A DNA stretch of 64,000 bases from Candidatus Gastranaerophilales bacterium (GTDB lineage Bacteria; Cyanobacteriota; Vampirovibrionia; Gastranaerophilales; Gastranaerophilaceae). The position numbers and the translations under genes are program-made. Below the pieces are notes generated by a model. The model was not told the origin of the DNA, ran no database searches, and saw nothing but the letters and a program-made list of their open reading frames with translations. The stretch covers positions 1 to 64,000 of the forward strand of contig JAFQHZ010000006.1 of NCBI GenBank assembly GCA_017415185.1. The letters are read 5' to 3'. Of the stretch, positions 29,760-37,963 are shown one piece after another (position 1 is the stretch's first letter; every line of letters begins with the position of its first letter).

Positions 29760-32408
29760 ATGATGAAAACAGTTGATGAAATTAGGGAAGGTTTTTTAAA
29801 GTTTTTTGAAGAAAAACATAATTCTACTCGTGTTAAAAGTTCTAGTCTTATCCCGGACAATCCAACATTACTTTTAACAAGTGCAGGAATGGTGCAATTC
29901 GTACCATATTATTTAGGGATTGAAAAATGTCCTTATGAGCCAGCAAGAGCAACAACTTGTCAAAAATGCGCTCGTGCAGGCGGAAAAGATTCAGATATTG
30001 AAAATGTAGGTCGTACTCCTCGCCACCACACATTCTTTGAAATGTTAGGCAATTTTGCCTGGGGCGATTATTATAAAAAAGAAGTTATTCCTTGGGCTTG
30101 GGAATTTGTTACAAGCAGCGAATACCTAGGACTTGATAAAGATAGGCTCTGGGTAACAATTTTTGAAACAGACGACGAAGCTTATGATATTTGGGTTAGT
30201 CAAACAGATATTAACCCAAAAAGAATTCTTCGCAAAGGCAAAAAAGACAACTTCTGGGGTCCTCCAGGACCAACTGGCTCTTGCGGACCTTGCAGCGAAA
30301 TTCATTACGACCTTGGTTCACATTTAAAATGTAGCGACGATTGCGGAATCGACACTTGCGAATGCGACAGATGGGTTGAAATTTGGAATATGGTTTTCAC
30401 CGAATTATTCCAAGATGAAGAAGGCAATCAAACCCCACTAGACAAAAAGAATGTTGATACAGGCATGGGGCTTGAAAGAATCGCAATGGTTGCTCAAGGC
30501 GTTGAATCAACTTTTGAAACAGATGTTTTAAAACACATTTTAAATAAAGTATGCGATATTACCGGCAAAACTTATAAAGAAAATTCTAAAACCGATATTT
30601 CACTTAGAATAGTAACAGACCACGCTCGCTGCGTTAGCTTTATGATAGCAGACGGCATAATGCCTTCAAATGAAGGCAGAGGCTATGTTTTAAGAATGAT
30701 TTTAAGACGTGCTTTGCGCCATGGCTATTTATTAGGTCTTGATTTACCATTCATGGCTCCAATTATTGAAACAGTAATCGAAAAATATTGTACTCAATAT
30801 CCAGAGCTTAAAGAAAACGAAGCGAAAATCAAAGCAACAATTTTAAAAGAAGAAGAACGTTTTAAATTAACTCTTGATAAAGGTTATCAATTAATTGAAT
30901 CATTAATTGAGTCAGCAGACAAAGTTATTTCAGGCGCTGACGCTTTTAAATTGTACGACACTTATGGCTTCCCGTTTGAATTAACAAATGAAATCGCACA
31001 AGAAAAAGGCTTAAGCGTTGATGAAGCAGGCTTTAAGGCTGCAATGCAAGAACAAAAAGAAAGAGCTCGTGCAAGTGCACAAAAAGTGGTTATCACTGAC
31101 GATTTAAATTATATTAACAACCCTGCAACAGAATTTGTTGGCTATGAAAAATTTGAAAGCAATGCAAAAATTCTTTCAATTGTTGATGAAAATGGAAACA
31201 ATATCGAAATCGCTAGAAATGGCATATTCGATATCATATTAGACAAAACTCCATTTTATGCTGAATGCGGTGGTCAAGCAGGCGACTCCGGTGTTTTAAA
31301 AATCAATGAGCAAAATTATGAAGTAATTAAAACATTCAAAGTTCAAGATATTTTTGTTCACAGAGTAATTGTTGAAGATGCTGAAATTAAAAAAGGCGAC
31401 AATGTTTTGGCTAAAATTGACATCGAAAGACGTCAAGAAATTACAAAACACCACTCATTAGCTCACTTGTTGCAAGCTGCATTACAAAAAGTATTAGGCG
31501 GAAAAGAAGTTCATCAAGCAGGTTCTGCTGTTGATGAAAATCGAACTCGATACGATTTCACATTTGATAGAGCTTTAACTCCGTCTGAAATTGCCAAAGT
31601 TCAAGACATACTAAACTCTTGGATTAGCGCTAATTTAGTTAGAACAACTAAAGTTATGTCAATCGATGAAGCAAATGCATCAGGCGCTATGGCGTTGTTT
31701 GGCGAAAAATATGGCGACTTTGTTCGAGTAGTTTCTTTCAATAAAAATGATGAATGTTTTTCAAAAGAACTTTGTGCGGGTTGCCATGTTGATTCAACTC
31801 TTGAATTAAGAATGGCAAAGATTGTAACAGAAACAGCTTGCTCTGCAGGTGTTCGAAGAATCGAAGCAGTTTGCTCTAATTCAGCATTTGAATTATTAAA
31901 TTCCAAAGCTGATATGCTGGATGAATTATCAAAAATCAACAAAGTTCCAGCCGATAAAATTCAAGAAAAAATTGAAAAATTAACCGCTGAAACTCGCGAA
32001 CTTTCATCAAAACTTGGAGATTTAGAAGCGGCAAGAGCAAAAGACAGCTTTAACACATTTATGGGTAAAGCAAAAGAAATCAATGGGGCTAAAGTTTTAA
32101 TAACCAAAACTGAAGACTTCCCACCAAACGCAATTAAACTTGGACTTGAACTTGTTGCAAAAAAACTTGGCGAAAGCGTTTGCGTATTCTGCTCAATGAA
32201 AAAGGACGGAACCGTTTTTGTTAGCGCAAAAGTTTCCGATTCATTAGTTTTAAAAGTGCAAGCTGGTAAAATCGTTGGTGAAATTACCAAGGCGCTTAAA
32301 GGAAATGGCGGCGGAAAACCACAAATGGCTCAAGGAATGGGTAAAACCCAAGAAGGAATCGAAGATATCTTATTAAAAGTCGAACAAGATGTTTTAAATT
32401 CACTATAA
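29760..32408 (+). CDS. alaS: Alanyl-tRNA synthetase
   Basis: Charges tRNA-Ala with alanine. The class II core is at the N-terminus (RTPRHHTFFEMLGNFAWGDYYK), followed by the tRNA-recognition domain, the editing domain with HHSLAHLLQAALQ and the zinc ligands CAGCHVDST, and the C-terminal oligomerisation (C-Ala) domain ending in GGGKPQMAQG. At 882 residues it is full length. The first two codons are both ATG and no ribosome site is seen; TAATAT lies 9 nt upstream, so a nearly leaderless message is possible. A strong terminator follows. Confidence 0.97.
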   Translation: MMKTVDEIREGFLKFFEEKHNSTRVKSSSLIPDNPTLLLTSAGMVQFVPYYLGIEKCPYEPARATTCQKCARAGGKDSDIENVGRTPRHHTFFEMLGNFAWGDYYKKEVIPWAWEFVTSSEYLGLDKDRLWVTIFETDDEAYDIWVSQTDINPKRILRKGKKDNFWGPPGPTGSCGPCSEIHYDLGSHLKCSDDCGIDTCECDRWVEIWNMVFTELFQDEEGNQTPLDKKNVDTGMGLERIAMVAQGVESTFETDVLKHILNKVCDITGKTYKENSKTDISLRIVTDHARCVSFMIADGIMPSNEGRGYVLRMILRRALRHGYLLGLDLPFMAPIIETVIEKYCTQYPELKENEAKIKATILKEEERFKLTLDKGYQLIESLIESADKVISGADAFKLYDTYGFPFELTNEIAQEKGLSVDEAGFKAAMQEQKERARASAQKVVITDDLNYINNPATEFVGYEKFESNAKILSIVDENGNNIEIARNGIFDIILDKTPFYAECGGQAGDSGVLKINEQNYEVIKTFKVQDIFVHRVIVEDAEIKKGDNVLAKIDIERRQEITKHHSLAHLLQAALQKVLGGKEVHQAGSAVDENRTRYDFTFDRALTPSEIAKVQDILNSWISANLVRTTKVMSIDEANASGAMALFGEKYGDFVRVVSFNKNDECFSKELCAGCHVDSTLELRMAKIVTETACSAGVRRIEAVCSNSAFELLNSKADMLDELSKINKVPADKIQEKIEKLTAETRELSSKLGDLEAARAKDSFNTFMGKAKEINGAKVLITKTEDFPPNAIKLGLELVAKKLGESVCVFCSMKKDGTVFVSAKVSDSLVLKVQAGKIVGEITKALKGNGGGKPQMAQGMGKTQEGIEDILLKVEQDVLNSL

Positions 32409-32412
32409 ATTT

Positions 32413-32439
32413 AAACCCTCTCAAACGAGAGGGTTTTTA
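32413..32439 (+). terminator. Terminator after alaS
   Basis: AAACCCTCTC/GAGAGGGTTT stem, 4-nt loop, T run. Confidence 0.9.
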
Positions 32440-32477
32440 ATATTGCAATAAATATTTTTCAGAGGTTTTAATAATAT

Positions 32478-33416
32478 ATGAAAATTCAACCAATAAGCTT
32501 TGAAAAGAAATATAAAAAACCAAGAACAGGCAAAAAGGAAATTCAAAAAACTCAAAGTATTTCACAGATGCCTAAAATGACACCGCAAGAATATATTACG
32601 CTGCTTAAAAATCAAGCAAATTCTGCACTAAGCGAAGCACAAAAAATTAAACAAACTGCAAATTCAATTAAAATTAGAAGTTATGAAATAGCTGCTAAAG
32701 CAAAAAGAAACAAAGAATTTGCAGATGGCTTATATGTTGCAATCAAAGAAAACCCTAATTCGTTAAGCAAAAATTTCATTGTCCAATATCAAGGAACAAC
32801 ATATAAAGTTGAAAACCAAAAAGGTAAATATAAAGCAATTGGTCAATCAAGAGGCTTTTTTGGCAAAAAAGATGTTTTTGAATATGAAATAAAAAAAGGT
32901 GAATTTACAACAACTATTTTAAAAGGATATTCAAAAGAAAAAGAAATAAACTCTTATGAGGTTGCCGAAGAATATCATTTCTTTGAAGATAGATGGCTTG
33001 AAGTATTTTTTGATACAAAAACTAATGAGTTTAAAAACTCCAAAGAAAAATTTAGTTTTGTCTTGGGTGATCAACTTCATACATATTGCACAAATTCCAA
33101 AACAAAACCTAATGATTTCAGCTATGGCGAGTTTGAAACATTAATTAGTTATGATTCAATCGGCAAATTATCTTATTATAGCATTGGCTTAAATAATCTT
33201 TCAGAAAAAGTATCCACAATTAAAAAAGGTTATCATTTTTATTGCGACAAATTAAGTAGCTACTTTAAAGATTGCTATATGAAAGAAAAAGGCGAATATT
33301 ATGATTGCAACAACAAAGTTATGGTGCAATACACAAATGGCAAACCAGAAGTTGGATATATAAATTATAAAGTAACAAACGAAAAACCAGGCTTTGATTT
33401 TCAATATAAGTTTTAA
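32478..33416 (+). CDS. Unknown protein, N-terminus MKIQPISF
   Basis: A 312-residue protein of no family I can name. Residues about 35-80 are a Gln/Ala/Lys-rich amphipathic helix, and the rest is rich in Tyr, Phe, Lys and Gly with repeated short strands (for example YKVENQKGKYKAIGQ), suggesting a beta-rich domain such as a MORN- or WG-like repeat sheet. There is no signal peptide. The start MKIQPISFEKKY resembles a short N-terminal tag on several unrelated-looking proteins of this lineage, as far as I recall. It stands alone between a terminator and a pseudopilin gene. Confidence 0.65.
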   Translation: MKIQPISFEKKYKKPRTGKKEIQKTQSISQMPKMTPQEYITLLKNQANSALSEAQKIKQTANSIKIRSYEIAAKAKRNKEFADGLYVAIKENPNSLSKNFIVQYQGTTYKVENQKGKYKAIGQSRGFFGKKDVFEYEIKKGEFTTTILKGYSKEKEINSYEVAEEYHFFEDRWLEVFFDTKTNEFKNSKEKFSFVLGDQLHTYCTNSKTKPNDFSYGEFETLISYDSIGKLSYYSIGLNNLSEKVSTIKKGYHFYCDKLSSYFKDCYMKEKGEYYDCNNKVMVQYTNGKPEVGYINYKVTNEKPGFDFQYKF

Positions 33417-33496
33417 TATAAATAACCCAAATTAATTAAAACGCCTTGTAATATATATATATATATTAACATTTTTTCGTAAATAAAGGAGAATTT

Positions 33497-34264
33497 ATGA
33501 AAAAATGTTTTGGTTTTACACTGGCTGAATTGATGATTGTTTTATCGGTAATTGGCGTCTTGGCGGCAATTTTATTGCCAGCTGCAAGAAATGCAATGCC
33601 GAATCAAGATTTAATGAAATTCAAAAAGGGACATAGCACGCTAACACACACAATAAGAGAATTGGTTAATTCAGACAAATATTATAAAAATGGGGATTTA
33701 GGAATAAAAGCAGATGGAACAATGCTATATTCAAAAGCATCCTACCATGGCTGCGGAACAGAATTTCTTGGCAATGATTCAACAGTTAAATATTTTTGCG
33801 AAACATTTGCTGATATAGTTAATACAAAAAGCGTAAATTGTTCAACCGAAGTCGCAGGCGGAAACGACGCAAGAACAATGATAATTCTAAGAGAAGATGG
33901 TGGCTCAACTGGCTGGGGGCAGACCTATGCAAATGCAAAAATATTACTAGACAGACACTGTAAACAAAATGCTTCAATAATTGGCCCAGAAATTGTAACA
34001 TCAGACAATATTACATATTATCAAACAGACCCAAACGGAACTTTTGGAATAATTTGGTCGTCTTGCACAAAAAACGATGTCTTATTTAACATTAAAAGAA
34101 ATGCTCAATGGGAATCACCAATATACAAGCCGTTTTGTATGGATATAGATGGAATTGCAAAAGGAGAAGACCCGTTTGGTTTTGGAATAAGAGCAGATGG
34201 AACAATATTAAATGGCGCAAGAGCAAGCGAATGGCTCAAAAAATCAATTAATGGTAAAGATTAA
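33497..34264 (+). CDS. Type IV pilin-like (pseudopilin) protein, paralogue 1
   Basis: The N-terminus MKKCFGFTLAELMIVLSVIG has the prepilin peptidase signature: short basic leader, cleavage before the Phe of FTLAE, Glu at +5, then a hydrophobic helix. The globular part of about 220 residues has paired cysteines (HGCGTEF, KYFCETF, VNCSTE, SSCTKN, KPFCMD) and a conserved ending DIDGIAKGEDPFGFGIRADG. It would be processed by PilD and assembled by a type IV pilus or type II secretion machine encoded elsewhere. A related gene lies at 47163-47852. AAAGGAG precedes the ATG. Confidence 0.85.
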   Translation: MKKCFGFTLAELMIVLSVIGVLAAILLPAARNAMPNQDLMKFKKGHSTLTHTIRELVNSDKYYKNGDLGIKADGTMLYSKASYHGCGTEFLGNDSTVKYFCETFADIVNTKSVNCSTEVAGGNDARTMIILREDGGSTGWGQTYANAKILLDRHCKQNASIIGPEIVTSDNITYYQTDPNGTFGIIWSSCTKNDVLFNIKRNAQWESPIYKPFCMDIDGIAKGEDPFGFGIRADGTILNGARASEWLKKSINGKD

Positions 34265-34292
34265 AAAAGGTCGGTTAAAACCGACCTTTTGT
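34263..34292. terminator. Bidirectional terminator between pseudopilin and gltD-like genes
   Basis: AAAAGGTCGGTT/AACCGACCTTTT hairpin flanked by A and T runs between convergent genes. Confidence 0.85.
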
Positions 34293-34298
34293 TTTTAT

Positions 34299-35672
34299 TT
34301 ATCCAAGTGCTTCAATAATTGCCTTGGCTGCTCGTTTTCCCGCGCCCATTGCGTTAATTGCAGTCGATGGACCTAATGGCGCAACGTCTCCACCAGCATA
34401 AATTGCTTCAACAGAAGTTTCGCCTTTTTCATTAATTACGATGTATCCTTTATTATCGCAAGTTAATTCCAATTCCTCATTAGCAGCGCTTCTTTGGATA
34501 ATTGGGTTTGGACCAGTTCCCAATGAAACAATTACACTATCAAGCTCAACATCAACAAATTTTCCAGTTCCAACTGGTTTTTGTCTGCCTGATGCATCAG
34601 GTTCACCCAACTCCATTACTTCAAATTTCATTGATTTAACCCAGCCATCAACTCCATTAATCTCAACTGGAGCATGCAAGAATTGGAAATCAACGCCTTC
34701 TTCTTTAGCATGGCGAATTTCTTCCAAACGAGCAGGAAGTTCTTTTTCAGTACGGCGATAGAAAATATAAACTTTTTCATATCCTACACGAACAGCTGTT
34801 CTTGCCGCATCCATTGCAACATTACCACCGCCAATAATTGCAGTAGTTTTGCCAACTTTTAATGGTGTTGGAGTATCTGGACTTTGCGCATGCATTAAAT
34901 TAACTCTTGTTAAAAATTCATTAGCACTATATACGCCATTTAAATTTTCACCAGGGATATTCATCATTTTAGGCAACCCAGCACCTGAACAAATGAAAAT
35001 TGCTTCATAGCCTTCTTCTTGAAGTTGTTTAATTGTAATTGATTTTCCTACGATAACGTTTTTAAAGAATTTCACTCCCATAGCTTTTAAGGATTCGATT
35101 TCTCTATCTAAAACAGTTCTTGGAAGTCTAAATGGAGGAATGCCATATCTTAAAACGCCTCCAAATTCGTGCAATGCTTCAAAAATAGAAACTTCAAAAC
35201 CAGCATTTCTAAGATCAGCCGCAGCAGTCATTCCAGCACAACCAGAACCAACAATCGCTACCTTTTTGCCGTTTGGAACAATTTCAACTTTTTTTGCTTT
35301 AGTATTGTCACCAACATATCTTTCTAATGCGCCGATAGCGACGCTTTGTCCTTTAATTCCAAGAACACAATTTCCTTCACATTGTTTTTCTTGAGGACAA
35401 ACCCTTCCACAAACAGAAGGAAGCATTGAAGATTGGCGAATAATATCTCCTGCGCCTTCTAGGTTATTTTCTTTAATTTCTTTGATAAAAGAAGGAATAT
35501 CAATATTAACAGGACATCCTTGTTTACATCTTGCATTTTTGCAAGTTAAACATCTTGAAGCTTCAAGTGATGCTTGTTCGGGTGTAAAGTTTTCTTCTAC
35601 TGCATTAAAATTATGACGTCTTTCAAATCTATCTTGTTCTTTTTGTCTTTGTCTTTCTACTTTTTCAGCCAT
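34299..35672 (-). CDS. gltD: Glutamate synthase small subunit-like NADPH oxidoreductase
   Basis: FAD/iron-sulfur enzyme that passes electrons from NADPH to glutamate synthase or to related partner enzymes. N-terminal cysteine clusters (CLTCKNARCKQGCP and CGRVCPQEKQCEGNC) bind two [4Fe-4S] centres. Next come the FAD motif VAIVGSGCAGMTAAADL and the NADPH motif TAIIGGGNVAMDAARTA. At 457 residues it is the short, GltA/GltD-type form. No large glutamate synthase subunit is next to it, so it may be a free-standing form (NADPH-ferredoxin type, similar to NfnB/SudA) and the symbol is tentative. Confidence 0.88.
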   Translation of the reverse strand: MAEKVERQRQKEQDRFERRHNFNAVEENFTPEQASLEASRCLTCKNARCKQGCPVNIDIPSFIKEIKENNLEGAGDIIRQSSMLPSVCGRVCPQEKQCEGNCVLGIKGQSVAIGALERYVGDNTKAKKVEIVPNGKKVAIVGSGCAGMTAAADLRNAGFEVSIFEALHEFGGVLRYGIPPFRLPRTVLDREIESLKAMGVKFFKNVIVGKSITIKQLQEEGYEAIFICSGAGLPKMMNIPGENLNGVYSANEFLTRVNLMHAQSPDTPTPLKVGKTTAIIGGGNVAMDAARTAVRVGYEKVYIFYRRTEKELPARLEEIRHAKEEGVDFQFLHAPVEINGVDGWVKSMKFEVMELGEPDASGRQKPVGTGKFVDVELDSVIVSLGTGPNPIIQRSAANEELELTCDNKGYIVINEKGETSVEAIYAGGDVAPLGPSTAINAMGAGKRAAKAIIEALG

Positions 35673-35743
35673 GTTGTAAGCTCCCTTTATAAGTCAATTT
35701 GCTACTTTTATTGTATAATAAAAATAATTAACGAGGTAAGATT

Positions 35744-36547
35744 GTGACAAAAATTAAACTTTGGGTAAGCGATATTGATGGAACTTTAATGAATTACGAT
35801 AGTTCATATACTCCTCGAATGGCTAATTTAATAGAAAAAATAAACAAATCTGATTGCAAACTTGTTTTAGCAACAGGAAGAATGTTTATGGGCGCTGATT
35901 TTGTAGCTCAAAAATTCAATTTAAATAATCCTGTTATATGCTATCAAGGAGCAGTTGTCAGAACAAAAGAAAAAATTCTTTGGCAAAAACCAATCAAAAA
36001 TGAGCTTGCTTATGAAATTATTAATTATTTAAAAGAAAAAAATATCCATACTCACGTCTACAACAACGACATTTTATACATCGAAGACGATAACAAAAGA
36101 ATAATGAGCGCATATTGCGATAATCGTGGAACAACTTATGAAGTTATTGAAGATTTTAATCAGTTAAAGCTAAACAATGTTCCAAAAATTTTGGGTGTAA
36201 TTGAAGATAAAAATTTAATGCAAGAAATTAAAAACGAATTAAGCAAAAAATATAAAAATATTTTGACAATTGTTCAAAGCTCTCCAATTTATCTTGAAAT
36301 AAACGACATCGAAGCTTCAAAAGGTCACGCATTGGACTTTTTAAAAGAATATTGGAATTTAAAAGATAATCAAGTAATCGCTTCAGGAGATCAAGACAAC
36401 GATATTGAACTTTTAGAACACGCTGGAAACAAAGTTTGCGTTGGTTCAAACAGTCAAAAATTAAAAGAAATTGCAAATTATCATTGTAAAGACGTAAACA
36501 GCGACGAACTTGTTGATTTAATAGAAAGATTGGTTTTATGCGAATAG
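35744..36547 (+). CDS. HAD-superfamily phosphatase, Cof/IIB type
   Basis: Phosphohydrolase acting on small sugar or nucleotide phosphates. Motif I is SDIDGTLMNYDSS near residue 9 with the nucleophile Asp, motif II VLATGRMF, motif III KGHALDFL, and motif IV ASGDQDNDIELL. The C2-type cap places it in the Cof family. The start is GTG at 35744 with GAGG upstream. Its last 10 nt overlap ispF, so the two are translationally coupled, although no functional link is known. Confidence 0.9.
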   Translation: MTKIKLWVSDIDGTLMNYDSSYTPRMANLIEKINKSDCKLVLATGRMFMGADFVAQKFNLNNPVICYQGAVVRTKEKILWQKPIKNELAYEIINYLKEKNIHTHVYNNDILYIEDDNKRIMSAYCDNRGTTYEVIEDFNQLKLNNVPKILGVIEDKNLMQEIKNELSKKYKNILTIVQSSPIYLEINDIEASKGHALDFLKEYWNLKDNQVIASGDQDNDIELLEHAGNKVCVGSNSQKLKEIANYHCKDVNSDELVDLIERLVLCE

Positions 36548-37011
36548 GAATTGGTTATGATATTCATAAACTTGTTGAAAAAAGAGATTTAATTCTTGGG
36601 GGAGTCAAAATTCCTTATGAGCTTGGTTTATTGGGTCATAGCGACGCCGATGTTTTAATTCATGCGATAATTGATTCAATGCTTGGCGCAGTAGCACTTC
36701 GAGACATTGGTTTTCATTTTCCTGACACAGACGAACGTTTTAAAGACGCAAACAGCATGGATTTGTTAAAAGAAACAAAAAAATTAATTCAAAAAGAAGG
36801 CTATAAAATAGGAAATATTGATTCTAATATCATTTGTCAAAAACCAAAACTAATGAGCTATATTGAAGAAATGAGAGCAAACATTGCAAGCGTTTTGGAG
36901 CTTGAATTAAATCAAATTTCTATTAAAGCAAAAACTAACGAAAAAATGGACTCAATAGGAAACGGCACCGCTATCGTTGCAAATGCCGTTTGTTTGTTAA
37001 ATAAAATATAA
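36538..37011 (+). CDS. ispF: 2-C-methyl-D-erythritol 2,4-cyclodiphosphate synthase
   Basis: Zinc enzyme of the MEP pathway of isoprenoid synthesis; forms MEcPP from CDP-ME 2-phosphate. Hallmarks: MRIGIGYDIHKLV at the start (D and H are metal ligands), LLGHSDADVLIHAIIDSMLGA, DIGFHFPDTD and the end KAKTNEKMDSIGNG. At 157 residues it is full length. It overlaps the HAD gene by 10 nt and converges with the next gene. Confidence 0.97.
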   Translation: MRIGIGYDIHKLVEKRDLILGGVKIPYELGLLGHSDADVLIHAIIDSMLGAVALRDIGFHFPDTDERFKDANSMDLLKETKKLIQKEGYKIGNIDSNIICQKPKLMSYIEEMRANIASVLELELNQISIKAKTNEKMDSIGNGTAIVANAVCLLNKI

Positions 37012-37017
37012 GTTTGT

Positions 37018-37413
37018 CTATCTAAGACCAAACATTAATCGATTGTAGCTTCCCAAGGATGATAAACTATCCATTCCATCTTTGGGTTTTGTCATTGAAT
37101 TGGCTTGACTATATCCTTGGGGATAAAAATATCCGCTTTGGGCATATAATTGCTCCCCTTGAGTTGCTTGTTCTTGAGTTCCATTGGCTTCAAGCTGTTT
37201 GACAGCCAATTTTAAACAAGTTTTTGCTTCTTGAAAGCTAATTCCGTAAGTTTTTGAAATTTTAGAAATAAAATTCTCAGGCACAAATGAAGATGGCAAG
37301 CCTTGCTCTACCAATTCATCAACAATTTCCTCGCAAGCTAAAAAACGATTCGAATCACTAACTTGTGCATTGTTATCATTTTGATTTTGTATTGCGTTGA
37401 TGTGCTGAGTCAT
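37018..37413 (-). CDS. Unknown Gln/Asn-rich small protein
   Basis: A 131-residue cytoplasmic protein without known family. The first 25 residues and the last 50 are Gln/Asn/Ser/Tyr-rich and likely disordered. The middle (about 25-75) is a compact helical segment (FLACEEIVDELVEQGLPSSF, ISFQEAKTCLKLAVKQLE) that might be a small helix-turn-helix or protein-binding module. It is transcribed alone toward ispF. Confidence 0.6.
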   Translation of the reverse strand: MTQHINAIQNQNDNNAQVSDSNRFLACEEIVDELVEQGLPSSFVPENFISKISKTYGISFQEAKTCLKLAVKQLEANGTQEQATQGEQLYAQSGYFYPQGYSQANSMTKPKDGMDSLSSLGSYNRLMFGLR

Positions 37414-37507
37414 CTTATCGACCTTTTGAAAACTACTGACATATTAATAAAAACATTTATTGATATCGTATTTCAAAAGTATATACTTTTTTAACATTTC
37501 TTTACAT

Positions 37508-37541
37508 TAAAAAAGCCCCTGCAAAACAGAGGCTTTTTTTA
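37508..37541 (-). terminator. Terminator behind the glycyl-radical domain gene
   Basis: AAAAAAGCC...CTG/CAG...GGCTTTTTT hairpin with a T run on both strands; ends the pfl operon on the minus strand. Confidence 0.85.
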
Positions 37542-37554
37542 TTTTTGTTTCTAA

Positions 37555-37794
37555 TTAACCAATTGAAGCGTGGAATGTTCTTGAAATAACATCGTCTTGT
37601 TGTTCTTTAGTTAATTTGATGAAATTAACAGCATAGCCTGAAACTCTAATTGTTAATTGAGGATATTTTTCAGGATGCGCTTGAGCATCTAACAATGTTT
37701 CTCTATTGAACACATTAACGTTTAAATGGTGACCGCCTTTTTCAACGTAGCCATCAAGTAAGTTAATTAAGTTTTCTTCTTGTTGTGTAGCCAT
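37555..37794 (-). CDS. grcA: Free-standing glycyl-radical domain of pyruvate formate-lyase
   Basis: A 79-residue protein equal to the C-terminal domain of Pfl[36 protein letters not shown] (the Gly of RVSGY is the radical site) and [17 protein letters not shown]. Start ATG 37794 has AAGGAA upstream; a longer in-frame ORF is an extension into the GC-rich intergenic element. In other bacteria GrcA/YfiD of this type is a spare part that rescues an oxygen-cleaved PFL that has its own radical domain. Here the neighbouring PFL lacks that domain, so this would be an essential second subunit, which would need PFL activase. Confidence 0.9.
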   Translation of the reverse strand: MATQQEENLINLLDGYVEKGGHHLNVNVFNRETLLDAQAHPEKYPQLTIRVSGYAVNFIKLTKEQQDDVISRTFHASIG

Positions 37795-37811
37795 TTTATT
37801 TTTTCCTTTAT

Positions 37812-37962
37812 TTTGTCTACTGTCATGGCTCCTGCGGGTATCTCGCTTTAAATTTGCTATCGCTTTGCTGTCGCAAATTCGCTCGATTATCCTACGTCGC
37901 CGATTAATAGCTTCGCCTAAAAACGTCAAATTTTACAATTTGCCTGTTTTTAACGGCTCCGC
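37812..37962. repeat. GC-rich palindromic insertion between the two pfl genes
   Basis: A GC-richer stretch in an AT-rich genome, with AATTTGC/GCAAATT around a 15-nt loop (37851-37879) and other inverted segments. Similar style to inserts at 26076-26285 and 56822-56917. It may be a REP-like element; it separates two genes whose products must be made together. Confidence 0.5.
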
Positions 37963-37963
37963 C

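Noticed and set aside
37555-37929. Longer version of the glycyl-radical domain gene
   Set aside because: The extra N-terminal part is translated from the GC-rich intergenic element; homologues start at MATQQEEN and a ribosome site precedes that ATG.
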